This document shows positions 6,842 to 16,616 of a stretch of DNA of 56,081 nucleotides, piece after piece. Origin of the DNA: an uncultured Alphaproteobacteria bacterium (GTDB lineage: Bacteria > Pseudomonadota > Alphaproteobacteria > Caulobacterales > Aquidulcibacteraceae); contig CADEEA010000014.1 of NCBI GenBank assembly GCA_902826245.1, positions 2,573-58,653 of the forward strand, read 5' to 3'. Every line of letters begins with the position of its first letter. Within the stretch, counting starts at the first letter, position 1. The translations under genes and the position numbers were made by a program. The notes below the pieces were generated by a model, which was given only the letters and a program-made list of their open reading frames with translations, did not search any database and was not told the origin of the DNA.

Positions 6842-8760
6842 TGCCCCGCGCCCCGAAGAAACCCGCCGTCTACAAAACAGACGCGCTTATCGCGGAAGAC
6901 ATCGATGCCTATCTGGAGCAGCATCAGCAAAAGACCCTGCTCCGCTTCATCACCTGCGGCAGCGTGGACGACGGAAAGTCCACGCTGATTGGGAGACTTT
7001 TGTACGATTCGAAGATGATCTTCGAGGACCAATTGGCTGCGCTCGAAGCGGATTCGCTGCGTGTCGGCACGCAGGGGCGGGAAATTGACTTCGCGCTGCT
7101 TGTCGACGGCCTGGCCGCTGAACGCGAGCAGGGCATCACCATCGACGTCGCCTATCGTTTCTTCTCCACGGAAAAGCGCAAGTTCATTGTCGCTGACACC
7201 CCCGGTCACGAACAATATACGCGCAACATGGTCACCGGCGCCTCAACGGCGGATTTGGCGGTTATCTTGATTGACGCGCGCAAGGGCATGCTCACGCAGA
7301 CCAAGCGGCACAGCTACCTCGCACACCTGATCGGCATTCGCCACATGGTGCTGGCCGTCAACAAGATGGATCTGGTGGGCCATGAGCAGGCCGTGTTCGA
7401 CAAGATTGTCGCCGAGTACAGCGCATTCGCGAAGAGCATTGGTATTGCGGCATTTACGGCAATTCCAATTTCCGGATTCAAGGGCGACAACATCACCGCC
7501 GCGCCCTCGCCAAACACGCCGTGGTATTCCGGCCGGAGTCTCATCCATCATCTGGAGAGCGTGGAGGTTGATGCAACAGCGGGCCAAGCCAAACCCTTCC
7601 GTTTGCCGGTTCAATGGGTGAGCCGGCCCAACCTGGATTTCAGAGGTTTTTCAGGGTTGATTGCATCCGGCGCCGTTGCGGTAGGCGACAGGGTGCGCGT
7701 AGCCCCCTTGGGCAAGACCACCCAGGTTTCTCGCATCGTAGCCATGGGGGGAGATTTGACGACGGCGGTGTCCGGTCAGTCCGTGACTTTGTGTTTCACC
7801 GACGAGGTCGATTGTAGTCGCGGTGATGTCATCGTCGCCGCCGATGCCGCGCCGCAAGCGGCCGATCAGTTCGAGGCTGCCTTGGTTTGGATGTCGGACG
7901 AAGAATTGCTGCCGGGCCGCGGGTACTGGTTGAAGCTGGGTGCGCAGACCGTGACGGCCACTGTGCAAGCGCCCAAATACCGGATTAATGTCAATACGCT
8001 CGAGCACCTGGCGGCGAAAACCCTCGACCTTAACGCCATCGGCGTAGCAAATCTCACCACCGATCGGCTGATCGTGTTTGAACCGTACGCCGACAATCGC
8101 ACGCTCGGCGGTTTCATATTGATTGACAAGTTCACCAACGCGACGATCGCAGCCGGCATGCTGCATTTCGCGCTGCGTCGCTCGCAAAACGTGCATTGGC
8201 AGCCGGTGGAAGTTGGCCGAGCGCATCATTCCGCGCTGAAAAACCAGAAACCGGCGGTGTTGTGGTTCACAGGCCTCTCAGGTGCGGGCAAGTCGACGAT
8301 CGCCAATTTGGTCGAAAAGAAACTGGCGCGGATGAACCGCCATACGTTCCTGCTGGATGGCGACAACGTTCGTCACGGACTGAACAAGGACCTGGGCTTT
8401 ACCGACGCTGACCGGGTCGAAAATATCCGGCGCCTCGGAGAAGTGGCGAAGCTCATGACTGACGCCGGGCTGATCGTTATCACGGCGTTTATTTCGCCGT
8501 TTCGCTCCGAGCGCGAAATGGTCCGGCAGATGATGGGTGCGGGCGAGTTCTTCGAGGTCTTCATCGATACGCCTCTGGCGGAAGCCGAAGCGCGCGACGT
8601 GAAGGGGCTCTACAAGAAGGCGCGCGCGGGGCAGCTGCAAAACTTCACCGGCATCAGTTCGCCTTATGAGCCGCCGCTCGATCCGGAGATTCGAATCGAT
8701 ACCACAAAGATGACGCCAGATGAGGCCGCTGAGCTGATCGTGGCGTGGCTCATCCCATGA
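6841..8760 (+). CDS. cysNC: Bifunctional sulfate adenylyltransferase subunit 1 / adenylylsulfate kinase
   Basis: A 639-aa fusion. Residues about 30-455 are the CysN GTPase: P-loop GSVDDGKS (about 40-47), DTPGHEQY switch II and NKMD base-recognition motif. Residues about 465-639 are APS kinase: P-loop GLSGAGKS (about 479-486), DGDNVRHGLNKDLGF and FISPFRSER. The product therefore couples GTP hydrolysis to APS formation and then phosphorylates APS to PAPS. CysNC fusions are common in alphaproteobacteria. The first ATG is at 6841, overlapping the cysD stop. No cysH or sulfite reductase gene is in the window. Confidence 0.96.
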   Translation: MPRAPKKPAVYKTDALIAEDIDAYLEQHQQKTLLRFITCGSVDDGKSTLIGRLLYDSKMIFEDQLAALEADSLRVGTQGREIDFALLVDGLAAEREQGITIDVAYRFFSTEKRKFIVADTPGHEQYTRNMVTGASTADLAVILIDARKGMLTQTKRHSYLAHLIGIRHMVLAVNKMDLVGHEQAVFDKIVAEYSAFAKSIGIAAFTAIPISGFKGDNITAAPSPNTPWYSGRSLIHHLESVEVDATAGQAKPFRLPVQWVSRPNLDFRGFSGLIASGAVAVGDRVRVAPLGKTTQVSRIVAMGGDLTTAVSGQSVTLCFTDEVDCSRGDVIVAADAAPQAADQFEAALVWMSDEELLPGRGYWLKLGAQTVTATVQAPKYRINVNTLEHLAAKTLDLNAIGVANLTTDRLIVFEPYADNRTLGGFILIDKFTNATIAAGMLHFALRRSQNVHWQPVEVGRAHHSALKNQKPAVLWFTGLSGAGKSTIANLVEKKLARMNRHTFLLDGDNVRHGLNKDLGFTDADRVENIRRLGEVAKLMTDAGLIVITAFISPFRSEREMVRQMMGAGEFFEVFIDTPLAEAEARDVKGLYKKARAGQLQNFTGISSPYEPPLDPEIRIDTTKMTPDEAAELIVAWLIP

Positions 8761-9007
8761 GCGTTTTCCCGGAAAATGTCGCGCTCACGCGTGCAATAGC
8801 AACAAAAGCGGGCGAACTCTTGCTTGCGTTTTAGCGATCGAATCTGTTTTCCGACAAGGCCGTGGGCCAAGCGCGTTGCGACAGCGGCTATCAGCCGGCG
8901 GCACTGGGGAAGATGCTGCGCCTGATCGATCTTCTGGAGGAGATCGCAGGGGACACATAGCACAACAACAGGTGAGTCCGGGCCGACACGTCACCGAGCT
9001 TGCGATC

Positions 9008-10024
9008 CTAAGCTTGGTTGCCGACGATGGCGCCATTGTTGGTGACGGTTACGGTCTTGCCGTTCTTGCGAATAGCGTAACCGGCGATGCCGCCGACGCC
9101 TGGGTCCATGAGCGTTCCCCCCCCGCTCACGGGCGAACCATTGGACCCAGTCGTTGCCGCTGCTCCGCCCGCGCCGCCGGCGCCGCCGCCCACGTTCTCA
9201 CCGGAGCCGCCAGCGCCTCCGCCGGTCGTCGTGCCAGCTGCGCCATCATTGGCGCCAGTGCTAACGCCGTCGAGACCCGGATCGCCCTTCGGGCCGCCCG
9301 CTCCATTGGGGAAGCCTCCGCCGCCTCCGCCGCCAACGCGGTCGACTTCTGCCGCTATTGTCCACTTGCCTCCGCCTCCGCCGCCTCCGCCTCCGCCGCC
9401 TTTCACCTGGCCGCCTGCATTCACAGTCACCGCAATGTTTTCTTGTACGTAAATGGCGTCGCCGCCCGATCCCCCAATCGAACCGGGGAGACTCGAGGCG
9501 CCAATGCCGCCGCCGCCGCCGCCGCCATACACTTTGCCGGTGATCTGCAGCGCGAGCGAGACTGTAAAAGCGCCGGACGGCCACACGCCAGTCTCTATTG
9601 CGTGTCCGGCGTCGCTCGTCGAGGCGCCCGCCGCGCCCATGAGCGTGATGTTGGCTGCTACTTGGAAAGTCACGTTTGCGTTCTGAGCGCCGCTATAGCC
9701 TGCGGCGTTGGCCAGAGTGCGGAGATTGACTGGACCGGTCCCGGTGATCTGGATGGTTTGTACGAAATCCGCTGGGGGTGGAGGCGGTGGAGGCGGCGGC
9801 GGCGGGGCCGCGCTGCATGACCCTTGTGTCAACGAAGTCCGATTGCCTGCGGGATCGTAGACATAGTCAATCACGCAGCCATTCGCGTATTGCGCTCGCT
9901 TGAGGCGGCCAAGCTCATCGTATTGATAGTCTACGGTTTCAGCGGCGGCATTCCGCACATCAAGAAGCGTATTGATTACGCCTCCAACGAAGAGGTTGAG
10001 AAACACGAGGCGTCGCGAGACCAT
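9008..10024 (-). CDS. Secreted YD-repeat / poly-Pro / glycine-rich protein
   Basis: A 338-aa protein with an unusual layout. A signal peptide (MVSRRLVFLNLF..., cleaved near NAAAE) is followed by just two RHS-type YD motifs (YDELGRL and YDPAGNRTSL), a run of eleven prolines, a beta-type segment, and a glycine-rich C-terminal half with several runs of 8-12 Gly and collagen-like GPKGDPGLDG. The start ATG at 10024 has AGGAG 9 bp upstream; the longer reading frame upstream is not protein-like. It is divergent from the giant RHS gene at 10154 and shares YD motifs with it. An extracellular structural or adhesive role is possible, but no function can be assigned. Confidence 0.75.
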   Translation of the reverse strand: MVSRRLVFLNLFVGGVINTLLDVRNAAAETVDYQYDELGRLKRAQYANGCVIDYVYDPAGNRTSLTQGSCSAAPPPPPPPPPPPADFVQTIQITGTGPVNLRTLANAAGYSGAQNANVTFQVAANITLMGAAGASTSDAGHAIETGVWPSGAFTVSLALQITGKVYGGGGGGGIGASSLPGSIGGSGGDAIYVQENIAVTVNAGGQVKGGGGGGGGGGGKWTIAAEVDRVGGGGGGGFPNGAGGPKGDPGLDGVSTGANDGAAGTTTGGGAGGSGENVGGGAGGAGGAAATTGSNGSPVSGGGTLMDPGVGGIAGYAIRKNGKTVTVTNNGAIVGNQA

Positions 10025-10063
10025 AGGTCCAAGCTCCTGCTTCCGCCAACTTCGTTGTTGCCG

Positions 10064-10115
10064 CAATTCAGAGGAGAGAGATTGACTTGTTGACTCCAAT
10101 TCAAAGGAGAGAAAT
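10064..10115. repeat. Tandem direct repeats between the divergent YD-repeat genes
   Basis: CAATTCAGAGGAGAGAGAT (10064-10082) and CAATTCAAAGGAGAGAAAT (10097-10115) match at 17 of 19 positions with a 33-bp repeat distance, about three helical turns. They lie in the 129-bp region between the two divergent starts and could be binding sites for a shared regulator. No regulator is assigned. Confidence 0.6.
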
Positions 10116-10153
10116 AGGGTTGGTGTCAAGTTGGAAAACACGAGGAGGCCTCG

Positions 10154-13100
10154 GTGCGTTCGACGTTTGGCGCTTTCCAGTCTAGCGGCATCGAGTTGAG
10201 TGTTTGGGCGAGAGGAATCTTGCGGGCGCGGTTTATTCAAGCGCTGGGGGCCTTCTTTGTTTTCGCGGCCGTGGGCTTTGCGTCGGCTGCCGGCGCCGAC
10301 ACGCCAGCGGTGCGGATCGGTGTAGCAGACCTCATGACGCCTGGCGCCGCAGATACGTACTACAATCAGCCTTGGACGGCGCCCGCAGACTTGGTTCGGG
10401 TGCCGGCTGCGCCGCCGGAGATTGCGGCGCAAGCCCGCGCGCTCAACAATGACGTAGATTTGATCTACGATTACGTCCGCAACAACGTCGATACGGTTTG
10501 GATTTACGGACTGCAGAAGGGGTCGCTGGGCGCGCTAATCGATCGCTCGGGAACGCCGTTTGATCAAGCCAAATTGATGGTCGACTTGCTGCGCGCGGCT
10601 GGCCACAGCGCCGCATATCGCGCTGGCGACATTACGCTGAACGGGACCCAATTCTCTGCCTGGACGGGCATCACGAGCGCTAGCGCTGCGTGTCAGTTGT
10701 TGTCGAGCGGGGCGATTCCGGCGGCGGTAAATGGATCAACGTCGACGACGTGCAGCTATGGTGCGCAAACTGTAACTAGCGTGACCATGTCCCATATCTG
10801 GGTGAGCGTCACCATAGGCGGCCAGGCCTACCTATTCGATCCCAGCTACAAACCATATTCCTTCAACCCCGGCGTTGCGAACCTGAGCACCGCAGCAGGC
10901 CTGACCTCTGGACAGCCCCTAACCAACGCTGTCGCTGGAATGACATCGGGAAACGAATCCAGCGTCGCCTACGTTCGCGGTCTTAACGGCGGCAGCTTGA
11001 ACTCGACGCTGCAGAATTATGCAACGCAGCTGCAGAGCTATTCGCTGTCCAATCTGCCCGGCGGCGCTGTTTTCGACCTTGTCGGGGGGCGGGAGATCGT
11101 TCGTTTCGAAACGCCTACCGGGGGCTTGCGTCAAACGGCCCTGCCTTATTCAGCGAGCGTGGCCCATTCTTGGTCAGGAGAAGTGCCCGATCAATACCGC
11201 AGTCGCGTTCGGGTGGTGATGGGAATTGGGACGTTTCAAATCATCAGCGCAAGCGTGTTTGCCGACGAAACCTACGGGCGTAAGCTCGTCATCGCCACCA
11301 ATTTCAGCCAAGCGACGCCAGTTGGATTCCCCGGTTTGGTTGTTAGGCTGCAATTGACCAATTCCGCTGGAGTCGGCGTGGACATGGCCGTTGGCCCGGT
11401 CATGGACCCGACTCCTGAGCCGAACTCTACCGTTACCTTGTCGGTTGATCATCCTTATGCGGCGCAGTCTGGCGCCTATATGGACATGTCGACATCGCGA
11501 ACGCTCGCGGTGGCCTTACCCCTGACAATTGTGCAGGGATGGGGTGACGCCGGCCCCGGCCTTGTTGAAGCCTGGGGAAGCCGCCTTGAAGGGGCCGTCC
11601 CTCCGCTTCCGACGACAACAGAGTGCGATTGTTGGACGTCCTATTTCAGTACGACAGGGGAAGCCCGGCGTGAGCAAATGGCGGCGAGTTGGTTGGTTCA
11701 AGCCTCGCTCGCCGCGCGGTTGAACGCCGAGATCGGCAACAGCGTATTTACCCACCACCATTCGATAGGCGTCGTCGCCGCCGACAGCATTATCGAGATG
11801 GTCAATCCAGATCCGCAGCATCCGCCGGTCGGCACCTTTTATTCGGTGAAGGACAGCTTCGACCGCATCGATGTGGAGTCCGGCATTTCGGTCACAAGCG
11901 TGAGCGCCAATGCGATTGACCGGCGCGCGGTGATTCACGCGTCCGCCCTGGCGTTCGACGCGCTTGAGGGAAGCGTCGCCGCCCAGATTGCAGATTTGCC
12001 CGACGTGAGTTCGGCGCCGACGCGCTTTGAGTGGGGCAATGCGCCGCCAAGCGGGGAAGATCCCTCCGCCACCGGCGCCAGGCGCATCTATGCTTTCAAC
12101 GCGGCCAACGCAGCCCAAGCGGCAAACATCGTCAAAGTGGAGGGCGCGACGACTACTGCGAGCAACGGCATGCATGGCGGGGGCGAACCCATCATCGGCA
12201 ATGGCGAGATGCAGCTTCGTCGCACCCGGCTGGCGAACGCCATCAGCCAGTATGCGTCGGCGGGGTTCAACGTGGTGGCGATGGGAGAGGCGTTTCTGGG
12301 GCCGGGGCAGCGCGGCGGCGCTTACACGCTGACGGCTTGGACGCCCCCGCCTGCGGCGGTCTACGATTACGAGCATACCCCATCGCAGCAGCGTGGCGGC
12401 GTGCTGGCGGCGACGCGCTACATCAATGGCGAGCCGGTCGAGATCGCGCATATCAATGTCGGCGCCTACGACAATTCCAAAGGCGGGGGCGGAGGCGCGC
12501 AGGCGCAGCACCAATCGCAATACGATCCCGCCGCGGCCGCCGACGTGTTGCGTAGCCGCTTCGCGGACCGGTCGAGCGCGGTGGGCGTCGATCTGCGCAA
12601 TGGGGGCGTGACCTATTCCGCGCCCGCGTCGATCAATGTCGGGGCCGGGGAGTTTCCCTACAGCCTGTCGGCAGGCCTGGTGTGGCGCGGCGGCAACGAG
12701 ACCAGCGAGCTGTTCGGGCCGGTGGCGCATACCCAGCCGCAGACGCCGTGGACCAGCAATTGGGAGAATTCGCTGTCGATGTCGGGCAGCGGTATGGAGG
12801 CGATGGGGCGCACCGATCTGCGCGCGGCCACAGGAACGATCGCGGCGTTCATTGCGATCCAGGACATCTACAAGGCCGCGCCATCGACACAACGGGAGGC
12901 GGCCGCGCAATTGGCGGCGGCATGGTGGATGCGCCAGATGAGCGGCAATGTCGTCAGCGTCAGCGTCGGCGCCGGTACGCGGCAATTCCTGCGCGACGCT
13001 GGCGGCGCCTGGTTTTCGCCCGGCGCGGAGAGCTACGCGACGCTGACCCAGACCGGCCAGCGCGGGATCCGCACCGAGCGGCGCTGCCCGGTCGATCATC

Positions 13101-16100
13101 GTATAACTTTTGTCGGGACCCGAGGCTGGGACTATTCCGCCATGAGCTTCCGGGTCGTCAATAGCGGCGGCGACGCCCAGAATTTCGGCTTCTGGCAGAA
13201 CACGTTCTACGAGCCTGGCGGCGGCGCCGGCTCGCCCTGTTACCGCCCGCGCGGGTTCCGCATGAGCAGCTGGACGTTTCCGCGCGGCGTGAGCGTGAAC
13301 CTGACCTACCAGGCGCCGTCTTCGATGGCGATGGAGCAGCTGGTGTCGGTGAGCAATTCGCTCGGGCGCAGCATTACTTTCACTTACGATTCCGAGCGCC
13401 GGCTCTCCGGCTTCAGCAACGGCTTGTCCGGGGCCGATCAGCGCACGGTCACCATCGTGCGCGACGGCGCCGGCAAGATCACCGCAATGACCGACGCCGC
13501 CGGCGCGCAGACGCGCTTTTCCACGACCGTCAGCGATCAGCAGAACCTGCTGAGCGAAATCTTCGACGCCAACGACACCACGATCCCTTCGCTGCGCTAC
13601 ACTTACGATGCGCTGGAGCGGGTGATGGAGGCGCGCGATGCGGAGGCGTTGCAGGACCCGGCGACGCCGCGCAATCCGTACATCTTCCGGCTCGCGGGGG
13701 TGCGCGGGGAGCGCGAGGATCCGCTGGGCGGGCGTTACGGCGTGTTGTACGATGCGCGCAGTCGGCCGTTCCGGCATATCGATGAATTGGGGCGGGCGAC
13801 GAATTTGTTTTATGACGGGCGCGGGCGGGTCACGCGCACCGTCTATCCCGAGTTGGACGAGGAGCGGCTGACTTACGATGGCCGCAACCGCGTCACCCAG
13901 ATGCGGCGCGTGGGCAAGCCGGGTTCGGGGCTGGCCGATCTAATCATCGCCGCGGCTTGGAACGATGCGTGGAACAAGCCCGCGAGCATCATTGACGCGC
14001 GCGGGTATCGCACCGATTTCGCTTATGTCGCCTCTGGGCTGGGCGCGGGCGAGATCGCCAGTGCGACGCGGCCGGCGGCGAGTGGCGCTGCGCCGATCGG
14101 CTCGGGGGCGCGGCCGGTGTATTCGTTCAGCTATGGCTCGTTCGGGCGGCTTGCGAGCAGCACCGACCCGACCGGGCTTGTTGTACAGAATGCTTATGCC
14201 GCCGGCGCGCCGTTCAATCTCAACTCCACCACGCTCAATCCGGGCGGGCTCGGCGCGGTGACGAGCTTTGGCTACGACGCCATCGGCGATCGAATCTCCG
14301 CGATCGACCCGCGCGGCAACGCGACTTCCACCTCGTACGATGCGATGCGGCGGCCGCTTGTTGTACGACATCACAATGGCGGGACGGGCGCGGCGCTCAT
14401 CGCCGCCGAGCGCGCGAATTACAATCTGCTCGGGCAGGTGACCTCCACCGATGCCGGGACCTCGTTCGCGGGAACGCTTGTCGCCGCCTGGGCCACGACA
14501 GAAAGTCGCACCTACACGCCGACGGGGCAGGTGCGAACCGTCGCCAATGGCGCGGGGAACGTCACCACCAGCGCCTACGACGGGCTCGACCGCGTGCTTT
14601 CGGTCACCGATCCGGTCGGGCGCGTCACGCGCAACGAGTACGATGCGGCGGGGCAGCTGACGCGCGTCATGCGCGCGTATGGCTCGCCGCTGCAGCAGGA
14701 TTATGCGCGCTACACGTATTCGCTCAACGGCCAGCGGCTGAGCGTGCGCGACGCGAACAATAATCGCAGCGAGTATGCGTACGACGGCTTCGACCGCTTG
14801 AGCCGGCTCACGTTTCCGTCGGCGACACTCGGCGCCAATGCGGTGAACGCGGCGGACTTCGAGCAGTACGGCTACGACGCGAACGGGAACAGAACGAGCC
14901 TGCGTCTGCGCTCGGGCGAGAGCATTGCGTTTGTGTACGACAATCTCAATCGCGAGACTTTGAAGGATATTCCGGGCGGAACCGCGAGCGATGTGTACAG
15001 CGCTTACGATGCGGCGGGTCGGCGGCTGAGCGCGCGGTTTGCAAGCGCGGGCGGGCAGGGGGTCATCTACGCTTACGACAGCGCCGGGCGGCTGACGAGC
15101 GAGACGAACACCATCGGAACATCACGCGCGCTGAGCTTCCAGTACGACGCGGCCAGCAATCGCACGCGCGTGACTTGGCCTGACGCGTTTTTCGCGCAAT
15201 ACACGTATGACGCGCTCAACCGCTTCGACCTGGTGCAGGAGAACGCCACGACAACGCTGGCAAACTACGATTACGACCCGCGCGGTCGTCGCGATTTGCT
15301 CACCAGAGGAAATGGGGCTACAAGCGACTATTCCTACGACGCGGCGTCGAGATTGACGGGGCTGGCGCACGATTTGCCTGGCGGGACAGCGGACGATCAA
15401 ACATTCGGCTTTGCTTACACGCCGGCGTCGCAGCTCAGCCAACGCACGGCCGCCAACGATAATTATTCGTGGACCGGCGCGAACATCACGCGCGCGTACA
15501 CCCGCAACGGCTTGAACCAATACACCGCGATCAGTGGAACCGCGCAAACCCACGACTTACGCGGAAGTCTCACGAACGACGGCGCACGCACGTTTGGCTA
15601 CGATCTGGAAAACAGATTGCTCAGCGTCGCCGGCTCGGCATCCGCAACTCTCAGCTACGACCCGCTGGGCCGCCTGCGCAGTTATGCGACTGGCGGCGTC
15701 ACAACCGACTTCTTGTACGACGGCGACCGCCTCGTCGCCGAATACAACGGCGCGGCCCTCACGCGCCGCTACGTCCACGGATCGGGTGTTGATGAACCGC
15801 TCGTGCAATACACCGGCAGCGGAACCGCGAACCGCGCTTATCTGATCACGGATCACCAAGGCTCTGTAATTGCCGAAAACGGTACAACAACCACACGCTA
15901 CAGCTACGGCCCCTACGGCGAACCGAACACCTGGACCGGCAGCAGGTTCCGCTACACCGGCCAAATCGCTTTGCCAGAAATCCAGCTCTACCACTACAAA
16001 GCCCGCGCATACGATCCGCTGCTGGGCCGCTTCCTGCAAACTGACCCCGTCGGGTATGAAGACGATCTGAACCTCTATCAGTACGTCGGAAATGACCCGC

Positions 16101-16588
16101 TGAACAACACAGACCCGACAGGGCGGAACACGGCGGCGGGAGCTGCGATTGGATGTGCGGTTACAGGCCCGGCATGCCCAGCGGGAGCCGTGGTCGGAGC
16201 GGTCGTTGGAACTGCCGTCGTAGTGGTGTGCATCATCTTCTGCGACGATGCGGTTCAGGCTCTTCGAAACGACGAAGCACCACATGTGGAGGTCGACGAG
16301 ACTGGCAAGGTCCACGGCGAATTGCCGGATGCGGACGACGTGCGAGACGAGGACATTGATGATGCCATTGACGCCCTAGACGAGAGCATAGGCACCCGCG
16401 AGGACGAACAAGAACGTGCCCGCGAGCGCGGCCAAAACACCAGCGAGGATCGGGGCGAGCGGCAGAGATACCGGAGCCACCAGGATCGCATCACACAAGA
16501 ACAGCGGGTACGCGACGACCTTGAGCGGCGACGGCAGCGAGAAGAAGACAGGCGGCCCCCGGACGACGAACGGCGGCGGCCACGTTAA
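10154..16588 (+). CDS. Giant RHS/YD-repeat secreted protein with variable C-terminal tip
   Basis: A 2144-aa RHS protein starting at GTG 10154, with GAGGAGG 5 bp upstream. A signal peptide ends near residue 48. Residues about 85-240 form a transglutaminase-like domain, with MSHIWV and YLFDPS supplying the usual His and Asp; the usual Cys position reads FDQAKLMVDLLRAAGH and has no Cys. From about residue 1060 to 1985 there are many YD repeats (for example YDGRGRV, YDALNRF, YDPLGRL). The hyperconserved core ends with YHYKARAYDPLLGRFLQTDP and DPTGR (about 1988). The last 155 residues are a variable tip: a Gly/Ala/Val hydrophobic stretch, an acidic block, then a very Arg/Glu-rich tail. This is the polymorphic-toxin layout, but the tip matches no toxin family I know. 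Confidence 0.9.
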   Translation: MRSTFGAFQSSGIELSVWARGILRARFIQALGAFFVFAAVGFASAAGADTPAVRIGVADLMTPGAADTYYNQPWTAPADLVRVPAAPPEIAAQARALNNDVDLIYDYVRNNVDTVWIYGLQKGSLGALIDRSGTPFDQAKLMVDLLRAAGHSAAYRAGDITLNGTQFSAWTGITSASAACQLLSSGAIPAAVNGSTSTTCSYGAQTVTSVTMSHIWVSVTIGGQAYLFDPSYKPYSFNPGVANLSTAAGLTSGQPLTNAVAGMTSGNESSVAYVRGLNGGSLNSTLQNYATQLQSYSLSNLPGGAVFDLVGGREIVRFETPTGGLRQTALPYSASVAHSWSGEVPDQYRSRVRVVMGIGTFQIISASVFADETYGRKLVIATNFSQATPVGFPGLVVRLQLTNSAGVGVDMAVGPVMDPTPEPNSTVTLSVDHPYAAQSGAYMDMSTSRTLAVALPLTIVQGWGDAGPGLVEAWGSRLEGAVPPLPTTTECDCWTSYFSTTGEARREQMAASWLVQASLAARLNAEIGNSVFTHHHSIGVVAADSIIEMVNPDPQHPPVGTFYSVKDSFDRIDVESGISVTSVSANAIDRRAVIHASALAFDALEGSVAAQIADLPDVSSAPTRFEWGNAPPSGEDPSATGARRIYAFNAANAAQAANIVKVEGATTTASNGMHGGGEPIIGNGEMQLRRTRLANAISQYASAGFNVVAMGEAFLGPGQRGGAYTLTAWTPPPAAVYDYEHTPSQQRGGVLAATRYINGEPVEIAHINVGAYDNSKGGGGGAQAQHQSQYDPAAAADVLRSRFADRSSAVGVDLRNGGVTYSAPASINVGAGEFPYSLSAGLVWRGGNETSELFGPVAHTQPQTPWTSNWENSLSMSGSGMEAMGRTDLRAATGTIAAFIAIQDIYKAAPSTQREAAAQLAAAWWMRQMSGNVVSVSVGAGTRQFLRDAGGAWFSPGAESYATLTQTGQRGIRTERRCPVDHRITFVGTRGWDYSAMSFRVVNSGGDAQNFGFWQNTFYEPGGGAGSPCYRPRGFRMSSWTFPRGVSVNLTYQAPSSMAMEQLVSVSNSLGRSITFTYDSERRLSGFSNGLSGADQRTVTIVRDGAGKITAMTDAAGAQTRFSTTVSDQQNLLSEIFDANDTTIPSLRYTYDALERVMEARDAEALQDPATPRNPYIFRLAGVRGEREDPLGGRYGVLYDARSRPFRHIDELGRATNLFYDGRGRVTRTVYPELDEERLTYDGRNRVTQMRRVGKPGSGLADLIIAAAWNDAWNKPASIIDARGYRTDFAYVASGLGAGEIASATRPAASGAAPIGSGARPVYSFSYGSFGRLASSTDPTGLVVQNAYAAGAPFNLNSTTLNPGGLGAVTSFGYDAIGDRISAIDPRGNATSTSYDAMRRPLVVRHHNGGTGAALIAAERANYNLLGQVTSTDAGTSFAGTLVAAWATTESRTYTPTGQVRTVANGAGNVTTSAYDGLDRVLSVTDPVGRVTRNEYDAAGQLTRVMRAYGSPLQQDYARYTYSLNGQRLSVRDANNNRSEYAYDGFDRLSRLTFPSATLGANAVNAADFEQYGYDANGNRTSLRLRSGESIAFVYDNLNRETLKDIPGGTASDVYSAYDAAGRRLSARFASAGGQGVIYAYDSAGRLTSETNTIGTSRALSFQYDAASNRTRVTWPDAFFAQYTYDALNRFDLVQENATTTLANYDYDPRGRRDLLTRGNGATSDYSYDAASRLTGLAHDLPGGTADDQTFGFAYTPASQLSQRTAANDNYSWTGANITRAYTRNGLNQYTAISGTAQTHDLRGSLTNDGARTFGYDLENRLLSVAGSASATLSYDPLGRLRSYATGGVTTDFLYDGDRLVAEYNGAALTRRYVHGSGVDEPLVQYTGSGTANRAYLITDHQGSVIAENGTTTTRYSYGPYGEPNTWTGSRFRYTGQIALPEIQLYHYKARAYDPLLGRFLQTDPVGYEDDLNLYQYVGNDPLNNTDPTGRNTAAGAAIGCAVTGPACPAGAVVGAVVGTAVVVVCIIFCDDAVQALRNDEAPHVEVDETGKVHGELPDADDVRDEDIDDAIDALDESIGTREDEQERARERGQNTSEDRGERQRYRSHQDRITQEQRVRDDLERRRQREEDRRPPDDERRRPR

Positions 16589-16616
16589 GACGAGGCGTTT
16601 GGAGGCCAAGGGTCGA

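Noticed and set aside
8880..8961. Short plus-strand frame ending ALGKMLRLIDLLEEIAGDT
   Set aside because: It looks like the tail of a protein, but there is no start, no ribosome-binding site and no recognisable family; too short to call as a pseudogene.
9087..9452. Repetitive GGC/GCC stretches that might be a CRISPR or tandem array
   Set aside because: They are codons for Gly runs in the minus-strand protein, without regular repeat-spacer structure.
8876..9820. Plus-strand open frame of 314 codons with Ala/Ser/Arg-rich translation
   Set aside because: It is the antisense of the glycine-rich gene at 9008-10024, which has a signal peptide, a ribosome-binding site and recognisable YD motifs.
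11516..13777. Minus-strand open frame of 753 codons inside the RHS gene
   Set aside because: High GC with few stop codons produces long antisense frames. The translation is Arg/His/Ala-rich with no domain, while the plus strand encodes a clear RHS protein.
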